NCBI GenBank assembly: GCA_950295325.1
Contig: OX485804.1
Coordinates: 55,056,001-55,120,000, forward strand
DNA from: Polytrichum commune
Lineage: Eukaryota; Streptophyta; Polytrichopsida; Polytrichales; Polytrichaceae
Reading direction: 5' to 3'
DNA length: 64,000 nt
The notes below the pieces were generated by a model that saw only the letters and a list, made by a program, of their open reading frames with translations, was not told where the DNA came from and ran no database searches. The position numbers were made by a program, and so were the translations under genes. Below are positions 22,735 through 33,079 of this stretch, piece after piece; position 1 is the stretch's first letter, and each line of letters begins with the position of its first letter.

Positions 22735-24330
22735 CGAAAAGCCGGATAATGTAGAATAAAAGTATTCATGATAGAGAAATGTTTGAAAAACTACTTGTTT
22801 GAATCCATGCAAACACTTTAGTGTATGGGCAATAATTTTCTTAAAGTCATCTTTGCCTTCACCTTTCTCGTCCTTTTCATCAAAATCATAAAGACCTCCA
22901 GCATCATCCATTTCGAACTTGATGGCATCATCTGTGAATTTCCTCATTTTTTGCATGCAGTTCTGCCGTTGCTTCTTCCCCATTTGCATTAATCCGGTCA
23001 ATATCTTCATTAGTGATAGTGCTATTGTTGGAACTGAACACCTTCTTGGCACCCTAACGGACCATCTGCAACAACTCATCTTTGTTCACTGCTTTGTACT
23101 GGGCGAAACGACCTTTCTGAATTACAAGAGCATCCAACGCCAACTTCTTGTAGGCCCGTTCAAGAACCTTCTCAATTGTGAACTCAGTGCAGAATCTGAA
23201 CACTTGAACGTCTTTCTTTTGACCAATACGATGAGCACGATCTTGGGCTTGAAGATCGATTTGCGGATTCCAGTCACTTGTAATAAAGAACGACAATGTC
23301 GTTTGTAGCCAGATTGATACCCAAACCTCCAGCATGTGTAGATAGAAGGAAACAAAACTTCTCGCTATTGGATGCATTGAATTGATCAGTTGCAATTTCC
23401 CGATCTTCACCTCCAGTGTTACCATCAATGCGACAACACTGGTACAATCTATACTGGCAATAATCCTCAAGTATGTCAAACAGCCGGGTCATCTGGGACA
23501 AAATTAGAACTCGGGACTGTCGTTGCTTCAACTTGGGTAACAGTTTGTCCAGAAGGTCCATCTTCCTTGCTCTTTCAACCAGATGCTCACCAGTTGTGTA
23601 GGGTGGGCCTGGTTCATCACTTTGGAAAAGATAAGGATGACTACAACACTTCCTCGGTTGCATGGCAATGCTGAGGAGCCTCTTCCGTTCTCCCCCTATA
23701 TTAACAACATCCATGTCCTTCTGCAAGAGCGCTCGGCAGTAGTGCTTTTGAAATTGCGACGTACCCACCTTCAATAAGGTTTCTTTTTGGTGGCAAATCC
23801 CTCTTAACATCCGACTCCAGTTGCTGGACAACTTCACGTTGATCCTTGTCACCGGAGATTTGGAACCACTCATCAAAAGCTTCTGTTGAGCTGAAAATCT
23901 TTGGAAGAAGAAAGTTCAATAGAGCCCAGAGCTCATGAAGATTATTCTGGATCGGAGTTCCGGTGATTAGGAGCCGATAGTTGGTGGAGAATAACCTCAT
24001 GGTTTTAGCATGAACTGACGACTTGCCCTTAATACGGTGTGCTTCATCAATGATGATATAACGGCGGCTGAAATTTCGAAGTGCAATTCTCTTAATAGCC
24101 ATTTCAAAACTGGTCACACAAATTTCAAACTTCTCTGCAACGAGTAGATTATCTCGCTGATGTGCCCTTTCATCCTGGTGACCATGAAACTTGAATGACC
24201 TCAAGACCGGGCCATTATTACCATCCATAGGATATAAGTCATAATAATCTGGCCCTAAAACACATGGTATTTGGGTGAAATAAGGTACATTGGATGAAAC
24301 TAGCACATATGTTGTCAAATTTTTCTCTAA
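22735..24330 (-). pseudogene. ISWI-type SNF2 chromatin-remodelling ATPase, truncated pseudogene
   Basis: Conserved segments appear in order on the minus strand: PVLRSFKFHGHQDER, ICVTSFEMAIK, YIIIDEAHRIKGK, RLLITGTPIQNNLHELWALL, SSTEAFDEWFQISG, then after a frameshift [48 protein letters not shown] and [15 protein letters not shown], then [32 protein letters not shown] and [10 protein letters not shown]. This is the ATPase motor of plant CHR11/CHR17-type ISWI. The nucleotide-binding P-loop part and the HAND-SANT-SLIDE part are missing. About a dozen residues expected before SDVKRDLPP are deleted, and several frameshifts and a stop interrupt the frame. No introns are seen over about 1.5 kb, which favours a reverse-transcribed copy, although no poly(A) or target duplication was found. 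Confidence 0.8.
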
Positions 24331-24489
24331 ACCTCAAGATCCCGTTTTGTACATCTACCTTTACTTCAAGATTCTTGATAGCCTTTTTAAATGTACACAC
24401 TAGAGGAAAATAACACCTCTCCCTTATGTATACTATGAATGCCAATGCCTCAAATTACACCCCTTTCTACACTCATGTTAGTTCGCACG

Positions 24490-25740
24490 AGGCATGAAGA
24501 GTATGTCCCCCAGGTTGGGGTCCCCATTTGTCTTTGCAAGAAGTGGTTTTTGTGTCGAAGATGAGATTTATTTGTCTTCCAATGTATTGCTTTTCATTAT
24601 TAGTATTTAGGGCATGTGTTTGTTCTTGTGGCGTAGGTGTGGGTAGCGGACGTGTTGGGGTTGGGAATAATACGTTAGCTTGTTGTACAACTCCTTTGAC
24701 TAGTTTTGGGGCGGCTTAAAATTTTCCTTGAAATCTTGTGGGGATGGGATGTGTTGGGTGGGTGGGTTTTGGATTTGGGTAATAGTGGTGATTTTGTACA
24801 TGTGGAGGTTGTCAAGGTATTTAGTGGTGTGTGTTTTTTGTTCATGGGGAGAAAGGCATATTGTGATGCAAGTTTTCATGCAAGTTCAATTGGGGTTTGT
24901 TTTATTGGGAATTCTTTATTTTTAGTATTTATGAATATATTTGTATTCTCTTTCTATCAAGAACATGGCGCAAACAATGGGTGATCTTGAGCATGCTTGG
25001 TAGTGTAGTTTGGGGAAGGGTTGTGATCCTCCGTATTTGGCACTGATATGCTTGGTTAATCCTTGGTATAGGATCCCTAATTGTACTAGGTCATTAAGTG
25101 CAAAGATTAATTGTTTGCTTATTTAGTGCATGTAATATGGTAGTAGGGATGTGTTGAGGTTGAAATCATTAGTGAAGAGGTGGATGAGAATATTGGATGT
25201 GCTTTTGGAGATGTTGCATATTTCTTTGGTGAGTTTGCTAAGGAGTTTGTCTAGCTTCCTAATTTCAAGTTTGAAGAGGGGACTGTATAGTAGGCATAGG
25301 CCATGCCTAATTTAATGACGATATTACGGATGTGGATTTTTTTTTTGATGGTAATTGGTGATGTCATAAGTTGTTTAGTTTGTTTTTTCTTCCATTTTTA
25401 TATCTATTTGTATCTTTCATTTGAGTGAATGGATGAGGTGTATGCCTGGGTATGTGTAAGATTTGTTTTGGGAGAAGGTGGGGAAGGGCTTATTTTTAAT
25501 AAGATAATTTGGGCTTGTGTTTAGGCTTTGAATATGGCTAGTTTGATGTCAGAATTGTTAGGACTACTTGCGATGGCACATTTAGTTAGGTGTAGGTCTA
25601 GGTATGCCCATTTTGAGAAATTTCGTAGTTTGTTAATTTGTAGTTGTATATTTGATAGTGTGTCTGTGATGATGGCTAAGTCATCGGCATTTAGAGGTGT
25701 TAAAGTGGTATCCGAGGTTGTCTTTTTCTAACCAACATAG
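24490..25740 (-). pseudogene. Non-LTR retrotransposon (LINE) reverse transcriptase fragment, decayed
   Basis: Reading the minus strand across frames gives ADDLAIITDTLSNIQLQINK (reverse transcriptase ADD box and following helix), LRNFSKWAYLDLHLTKCAI, then KKKIHIRNIVIKLGMAYAYY, ending with a segment including KQYIGRQINLIFDTK. This succession (ADD motif, KxKIxIxxxVIKxGxxYAxY) is typical of a LINE family seen in plants and other eukaryotes. Many stops are present. A separate plus-strand fragment at 27430-27930 looks like the C-terminal part of the same family. Confidence 0.6.
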
Positions 25741-25789
25741 AAATGGTTATAGGAAGATGAAGAAGAGGTATGAGGTGCAAACATGGTCA

Positions 25790-26388
25790 AGTACAAAACT
25801 TAATTGCCTTGCATAGATTTAAGTGAAAGTGATTCAAAAATATATACTAACTTTGAATTTTGTGAAGGAAAAAATCATAAACATTTGAAAGACATATTGA
25901 TCTACAAAGCCAAGCAATTTATGTTGAAAAAAAATATTTCAAGAAAATTCTACATATTTTCAAAGATGGTGCAAGTAGTGTGCAAGTAGGTATATTGAAC
26001 ATGTACTTGTCTAACATTTGTTTAAAATATGATAAAATTACATTAAAGTGATGTTTTCTACAAAATTTTGTAATGATGTCCTCAGGTTTATAACGAATTC
26101 AAAGTTTTGAAAAAAATTCCAACTTCAAACTACTTAAGGTTATAAAATCTATGTCCAAAACTAGATTTAGCCAATGCCTTTTGAGTAGTGTTTTTAATGA
26201 TAAGTCTTGAAGATCTCATCTTGATATTCTATATTTGAGTACCTAACACAACTATAGAGGGCACCATGAAAAAATTTAATCTAAACAACACTTTGCTACT
26301 ACTTTTAGGCGTTTGGCCAAAGAAATTATGAATGTATACCAAAGTATTTTTTCCGTACACTTGACCATGCTTGCTCCCTATGGATATA
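25790..26388 (+). repeat. Dispersed repeat (family C), copy 1, cut by the pogo-like element
   Basis: Starts around TTTAAGTGAAAGTGATTCAA and matches 48783-49620 in the same orientation through many blocks (CATAAACAT, TATGTCCAAAACTAGATT, GATCTCATCTTGATA, TTTTTAGGCGTTTG, CCATGCTTGC). The match stops at the TA where the pogo-like element begins (26387-26388). No coding content is recognised. Confidence 0.6.
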
Positions 26389-27249
26389 CAGTCTAACCTT
26401 GATAATGTCACACCATCCGTTTCACCAAAAAGAGTGATATAAACAAGGTGTGACATATTTGATAATGTCACATTTTGAAGATTTGTGCATAATGTGATAT
26501 TATAAAAAAAAAAGGGTAGAAATTCAAAATAAAATTACAATGTCAAAAAGAAAATAAAAAATACGAGACTTCAATGTTTTTGAATGTAAAATCTAATTCA
26601 AAATTGTGAATAACAACAAGAGCACATCACAATGTGTCATTGAGATCAGGTAAAGACCTCTCACTAGAGACAAAGAAGCTTCTATTGTCACATTGTTTTG
26701 TTGATGTTAAATGTGCAACACCAATTCTAATGAGTTTGTCATGGATTTTTCCCATTCCTAACAACTCCAGAGTGTTGAAAATCTGAGAACCTTGGCTAGC
26801 CATAAAATTCAAAACATCTTTAGCATATTTTTGTGCATCGCTTAGCTTCACTACTTTAGACTCATCATGACTGCTATCAACAATCAATGGGTCTACTTCC
26901 ATGGAATCAAGAACATGTTCGCCATCTTGCACTAATTGCACAAGCTCCTTAGTAGAATATTCCACCTCAAAATCATCTTCACCTTCCATGTTTATGTACT
27001 CCAAAGGACAAAGCTTTTCTACAGGACCCTTTCGGCTACTACAATCTGTCCATCCAACCATCAAATACAATCCATCCATACTTGGTATTATCACATTTAC
27101 ACCACGGATTTTGGAAAAAATAGTGACATTACCAAGGGTGATAGGGATAATAACGAGGGAGTTTTACACTATGAAAATCGGTTTCAAACTTTTAGGTGAC
27201 AATATCAAGGTGTTCTTTTAACAAGGGTGGCATTATCAAGGTTAGACTG
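26389..27249. mobile_element. pogo-like (Tc1/mariner superfamily) deletion derivative
   Basis: The ends are inverted repeats sharing CAGTCTAACCTTGATAATG, one variable base, then CAC, and TA flanks both sides (26387-26388, 27250-27251). Subterminal words related to GATAATGTCAC recur inside both ends, probably transposase binding sites. CAGT termini and TA targets are the signature of pogo/Tigger elements. The interior keeps only a C-terminal transposase frame (26627-27094), so the element is non-autonomous. Confidence 0.8.
26627..27094 (-). pseudogene. C-terminal remnant of a pogo-like (CENP-B/Tigger-type) transposase
   Basis: An open frame of 155 residues lies within the pogo-like element. 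Its middle is acidic (MEGEDDFEVEYSTKELVQL, then DPLIVDSSHDESKVVKL) and is followed by a helical stretch (AQKYAKDVLNFMASQGSQIF, LELLGMGKIHDKLIRIG). The acidic linker plus helix layout resembles the C-terminal tail after the DDE domain of plant pogo-like proteins. The CENP-B DNA-binding domains and the catalytic triad are absent. It may be untranslated; the frame survives intact, which could simply reflect youth of the copy. Confidence 0.5.
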
Positions 27250-27429
27250 TAGTGTGTTTCCTTGTATTTTTCCTTGTATACAAAGATTCTCTCACCTTGA
27301 CATACCCACCAAATATCAATATTTGACTGGTGTTACAATTTTGATACCCACGGGTAGGTTCTTTGATACCATTCTTGAAGTTGATTATTAATACCATGCA
27401 ATCACCTATATTTCGGTCCAACATTGACT

Positions 27430-27930
27430 AAGACCGAAATCCTATGTATCTTGGGAACCCCCATAGGCAACCACAACCCTATTCCCCCCCCCCGCCCCCA
27501 TCCCCCAAACTCATCAAACACCATACAATTCATAGAATTCGCCTACTGCCATGATAGATTCCCCAATACCAACATTAGAGAAAAATCCAACAAATACGAC
27601 CCCCTCATCCAAACATTAAAATATGGTGGTTGGAATGTTAACCCCCTTATCACCATCACAACAAGGGTGTGTGCGCCCATCACATGGCTCTCTAACTTGA
27701 CTTTATTTTAATTTCTTGTAAACCCTTCCGGCCACTCTTTCGAGCAGCTGGAGCTGTTCACAAACAATCATTATAGGTTTAGTAAAACCTCCAAATACCC
27801 CCAAGAGAAGTCAGAAAGTTCATGAAACACATTCACCAAATCGCCATAAAATACCTCACATACCTTGTCCTAAACAAAAGAAAGCTCGACAACAACCAAG
27901 CCCCAGTTGACCCACCTCCATGAACTCAAA
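27430..27930 (+). pseudogene. LINE C-terminal fragment, decayed
   Basis: Plus-strand reading gives IQFIEFAYCHDRFPNTN, KYDPLIQTLKYGGWNVNPL, ITITTRV, and after a frame change IPPREVRKFMKHIHQIAIKY followed by LTYLVLNKRKLDNNQAPVD. I recognise this order from the C-terminal part of repetitive reverse-transcriptase proteins and take it to be the 3' end of the LINE family whose reverse transcriptase lies inverted at 24490-25740. It ends in a stop after about 27920. Family assignment is from memory and not certain. Confidence 0.45.
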
Positions 27931-28019
27931 CACCATAACCAACCACACCAAAAGATCACAACGTTTCCCTTCCCATGAAAACTTGTTACTCTATGCAGCC
28001 CACCTTCTGGAAGCTAGAC

Positions 28020-28730
28020 AATACCGCTACCTTGACGCCCGGTAAAACATGACCAAGATAAGGAAAAACAAGCTCCCATTCATGCCAGGACAAAACAATG
28101 TTATTTTATTTACATTTATCTTATGAAGACCACCTTTGTTATAATAAACACATGGGTCAGCTAAGCTGACCAGAAGGTCAAATTGAAAGAGAGATTCATC
28201 AAACTTTGTGTTCCACCAATTTGTCGATTGACGCAAGCCGTACAAGCTCCCGATGAAGACACATACATAATGCATCTAAAGAGCATTCATATACTAGCCA
28301 ATGGGTTGGAGCATGTAGATTTCTTCAAGGAAGTCAGCATTGACAAAAGATGTCCCTATGTCATCTGTAACCTCATGCGACGAAAAAAAAAAATGGGTCT
28401 GGACAAAAGGAGTGTGTGATAACTGGTGAGCATTTCTCCAAAAAAATCAATGCCATCTCATCTACCTGTGTATATCCCTTGGCAACGAGTCATGCTTTGA
28501 TATTTCTGATAGTCCTTTTGCCTTGTAATTTGACTTTCTAGAGCCACTTCTTCTGGATTGCTTGTGACCAAGAGGAAGAGGTAACAAAACCGCCAAGTAT
28601 TGTTCTCCACGAGTGACTGATATTCACGGTCCATGACATGTTTTCATTGTTCTGCATAATTAAAGGACTGTGGCTCTTCTTGTGTGGATTCCTCAAGTGC
28701 AGCTAGGAAAACATGGGATACATTCAGGGT
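28020..28730 (-). pseudogene. Ty1/copia reverse transcriptase fragment, decayed
   Basis: Minus-strand reading across frames gives EPQSFNYAEQ, then REYQSLVENNTW, TRYTQVD with FFGEM, VNADFLEEIYMLQPIG, then GSLYGLRQSTNWWNTKFDES and LADPCVYY. These correspond in order to the RVT_2 domain of copia elements (the segment before the motif with W, the FLNGxLEEEIYMxQP block, SLYGLKQSPRxWxxKFD, and the DPCVY block). The active-site YVDD part and the integrase are missing, and several stops and frameshifts are present. Confidence 0.75.
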
Positions 28731-30050
28731 CTTGAAGTTGCCAGATAGATTCTTTGTTTCAAAGTATATTTGATCCTGTCATTAAAACTTGGTAGTTGGG
28801 GGTGGGGGGGGGGGGGGTCAAATAGGCCTAAGAGGATCCTCAATTGGTGAGTGAAAATGAATCATTATCAAGTATACGCTCAAGATGCTGCAAACTGGAT
28901 TCATCACTAGTGTTACAAATTCAAAAGCATGATAGACCTCATCCCAAAGTGAGATTTCGGAAACTTGCAGAAAGCACGTCTTTACACAACAAAAATGTCA
29001 TCATAAGTCATAAATGGCGCTTCTAGGCTTGGATAACTAGGATTTAAGTAAGTATGACAAAAGACTTGTTTAAAAGATTATTATGTGTTCAAGGTCCTTG
29101 GTTTTTTGCACCATCAAGACATGCACATTGAATAAACATTATTTGGGGAATGAGGGCCCAAAAATATGACAAAACCCCTATTCATCCATACTTTGAGAAG
29201 CAATGTGGTCAAATAATCACTCCCGATGTGTATTTCCCACAAATAAAACAGTCTACATGCAACTAAAATATGCTATAACAAGAAATTCAAGCTACATCTA
29301 AGTCTAGATTGTGTCATTTATTTCATAGGGTTCGCCGATAGAATTGCAAGTATAAAATTTCATTATGTCCAAAGTTCATGCATAGTACTTAAAACCAAGT
29401 TAGATGCAATTAGTGGTGCGAGTGCAAAACTATCTACTGGCCTAGCCTTGATGCTACACTTGATTAACTTAATGAAGCAACATGGTTGCATGAACATCAT
29501 TAAGCCACATTGTTCAATATGCTCCCAAATTTCTCTTCTCCAGTGACCTTGTGAATACTTGCACTAAATTTGCCACTTTGTGTAGTATTGTGCGAATGAT
29601 TAATCTTCTAAGAGCTCCACACTATTAGCGAGATGAGGGAAGCTTAGACATGAGCGGTGTCGGTATCACATGAGCACTGAGCGGTAACATGTGAGTGATG
29701 GGTCCAAATTTAGTACATGTGCATGGCTTTAAGCTCTATACTCTAACTTTGGTAGTCATTTCAATACAATTATTCAATAATAAAGTGCTAACATCTTGAA
29801 TGCACAAATATGAAAGGGGCCTATTACCATGGATACTTCAAGAAACTATTAATCCATTGTTGATTCTTATTATAACAAACCACATTGATACAAGTTTCTT
29901 ACTATCATTCTCAAATATGTGGCTAAACATACTACTTGGAACATTACTTACACTCTACAACACTGGCAAGTTCAAGCAATCACATGACCTCATTGTAGGT
30001 AAATAATATAGCGTAAATGAACTTGTCATTGTCATAATTCACCTTGCACA
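28731..30050. other. Intergenic, repeat-derived, no gene seen
   Basis: Contains a poly(G) run at about 28799-28817. The rest is AT-rich with short open frames only. Part may be further decayed copia sequence upstream of the reverse transcriptase fragment, but I cannot identify a domain. Confidence 0.4.
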
Positions 30051-30059
30051 AAATTTGAG

Positions 30060-32290
30060 AAACATAATACAAATGTTTGCAAACACCCATTTCCTTTTTG
30101 TATTTTCAACGCCCGAAATGAGATTTTTGTGAAGTAAGGCATGTGCAATGCGGGATGTCGCCAATTATGACACGGTATGCAATGTCCTCCTTAGAGACAA
30201 TGTTAATTAATATTCCAAAACCTGGATATGGAATGGTAGTTACTCCAACCACATAGTAACCGTCTATGAGACTTGCACTCTCCTTCATACCCTTGTATGT
30301 TGAAGTAGGGATGTCATGTTTGCAAGTTCCAACTTTGTGGCATTACACAAACTCCATGTATTTACTTGCATCGTCCAACATCTTTTGGCAAAGTCGGGTG
30401 GCAATCTTGCAATGTATCACTTGGAAGAAGGGCAATTAATCTTGAACACCAATGTGGCATGAGCCACATTGTGCTCTGCAGAATCAAAAACTCCTCTATG
30501 CATGCCCATTTTGCCCTAGTGTTTTGGCAAGGAATCAAGTAGTTCAATGTATCGGGTCGATGGGAGTCGCAATCGGCGCCAGGTGGCACATCAAGTTTAC
30601 ACTTTGTGGACCCGAACAATTCCAACTCCTCCAAGGCACAATCCTGGTGTTAAGATCTTTTACCCCCGGGTAAAATTTCATGGCATCTGCACGTAGCTTG
30701 GGATCTCCACACCTGGAAGCAACCTTTGGTTTTAAGGACCCAGAATTAGGTTTTTCCCTATAAACTACCTTTTAACCATGACCTATAATTTTGAATTTGC
30801 ATAAGTGCTTGAATCAAATCATCCATCGTCGCTTCGTACATGCAAGTCATCTTGTTGCCGGATCGTTGTGCACCTTCTCAAAAAGGCTACACGTTGGCAT
30901 TTCTATTCATTCATCTATTGACATATCTTGTGAATACCATCCAAATTGTAGTTGATTGCATATATCTCTTACATAGTTAGAAGATAAATATCATTGTTCT
31001 ATATTGTTTGGTAATGTACTTACAAGAACCACATGACCACCTCATTGCATGTAACAAAAAAGTTAGTATCCCAACCACTCGGAGAGACCAAAAATGTCTC
31101 CTTCCATAGTGACAACCATCATAAACAATCATATGATATTTAGTATTGGCATCGTCTATGGTTTTCGCGTCTTAGTGATCTTTCCATAGTTGCTTGTGTT
31201 GGAGTTGCAAGTCAACTTTGATGTTTTCTTGCGTCACCTTATCCAAGCTAGTAGACCAATGGAAAAGGCATGTGCGCTCCTGATCGACCATTGGTAGACT
31301 GAGGTCATTGCCTCTGTAGATCTTCCTATTAGCATTCCAATTAGCTTGGGTACTATCTGCTCTGAAGCCTTTGAACTTTACCTTTGCCATTCCATTCTTC
31401 ATCATGACCAAATTCAAGTTTTTCCATAAAAGGGTCTAAGTTGTACCATCCTTTGATTGCATGTCACAACATGCAATCGTCAACACCTTACAATACTTGT
31501 TGTCGTACACATGACACACCAGGTTGGTCAAATCCTTCAAACGTTTTCATGTGGTCAAATATTATCTGTGAATTTTCTATGTCCCCTTCAACCTGCATTC
31601 GCTTCACACCACTTTCTAGAATGCCTACTAACATTTTGAAGATGAACATTTTGTCTTTTGATTGCCCTAAGAACCTACTAACACAGATGTACTTGAAACC
31701 ACAATGATCTTTGAGCGCCATAATGCTATTCATGATGTCCATCCCACTACGAACAAAACGCTTTGAACCCGCCACGAAGTCATGACAATTCAAGAAGGCT
31801 AAAGTACTACACTTATCCAATACCACCTCCAATGATGAACCTGCTAGGATGTGATTTTTGTTGTTTAATGGAGGTTTTGGAAGGTAGTTTGCCAAGAGTT
31901 GTTTGTTTGTTCTCATTACTATAGTAGAGTTATTGGTAGTGGGGGGTTTCATGACCTCATTAGCAACACACTAGTAAGCTATATCATGTGACTCACGACA
32001 TGTACCATTTGAGGCGAGGTGGTTATGGATGCCCAATTGAATGCAAACCCTTGATGTCCCAGAGGATGTCAAATGAACATATAATATGCAAGCTTGGCAC
32101 AAAGCAATGCACATAGGTGTGGAACGACATACCTTACACTCCAATTTGCATTTCTTAGGGGCCATGTTTTCAACCGGAAAAGGGATGGGTGTAGATCCAA
32201 TCAATTCACTGCAGTTGCACCCCCCCACCCCCCAAATTGCAATGCATGTAATCACAATAGTCATTTGGGCACTGGAGAGGACTAGCACAA
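30060..32290 (-). pseudogene. MULE-like transposase with N-terminal zinc-binding and C-terminal SWIM motif, decayed
   Basis: On the minus strand, from high to low coordinates, one reads CKLECKVCRSTPMC and RVCIQLGIHNHLASNGTCRE (a His/Cys pattern as in FLYWCH/GCM1-type transposon domains), CHDFVAGSKRFVRSGMDIM, KVKFKGFRADSTQANWNA, ERTCLFHWSTSLDKVTQENI, then DIAYRVIIGDIPHCTCLTSQ followed in another frame by KEMGVCKHLYYVSQILC. The CxC...CxH end is a SWIM zinc finger. A FLYWCH-type N-terminus with a SWIM finger is the layout of Mutator-like/FAR1-type transposases. The catalytic residues could not be placed with confidence. Frameshifts and stops show it is inactive. No TIRs were identified. Confidence 0.5.
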
Positions 32291-33079
32291 GGAAATTTAC
32301 GGTTATTTACAATGAAACTTAAATTACCCCTTCAAGTGGTAAGTCAACAAAATTATTACTTTAATGCTAATGAGGATTACATGCTTCATTGACAATTTCA
32401 CTTCTGGAATGAAATCTGAGACAATTGCTCATTTCGTAGTGGAAGTGCACATATATATTGGATTTCGGACCTTGAAGGTGAGTGCACTCAGTATGGGATT
32501 TGTGGACAGGTATGGTGTGATAGTCAGACCAGAATTTCTTATGTCAGATTAGACTAGCCTCAGAAGTCTCTACCAGAGATGCATGGACATGCTCATTGGC
32601 ATTATTGCTGCTATGATTGAACAATACAAATGTGAAATCTCCCCATGGATACCTCTGTATACATGGGTGTGAAGATCATTGAATATATGTGAAAGTGAAG
32701 AATTGTACTCTTTCCAATGTATGATTGAACCTGAAACATTGGAATTCCAAATTGGTTTGGCATGTAGCTTACCAAATCCTCTATTACAATAAACATTCTG
32801 GACAGTTGCAAACTAGCTTCTGCTGGAGTTATCTACTCCTCAGTACAACTTAGACTATGAGATAGAAATTAAAAGCCCATGAATGGGTACTAAAGGAGGG
32901 CAGCAACCCTGTTTGGGTGCCCCACAAAAATGTGTAGGTACCTCATGAATCTTGAGGGGAAATGTTTGATCAGGGTAGAATCTTGTTGAATTGCCTAAGG
33001 TAACATGATGACAAGACATAAATCCAGTCCTCACTAATTCCATATTGTACATCTGTTGAGTGATGATTCAGAGAAGAGG
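32291..33079. other. Intergenic, including the probable 3' UTR of the carrier gene
   Basis: No coding frame is supported. The part next to 33079 should be 3' UTR of the minus-strand carrier gene; I could not fix a polyadenylation site. Confidence 0.4.
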
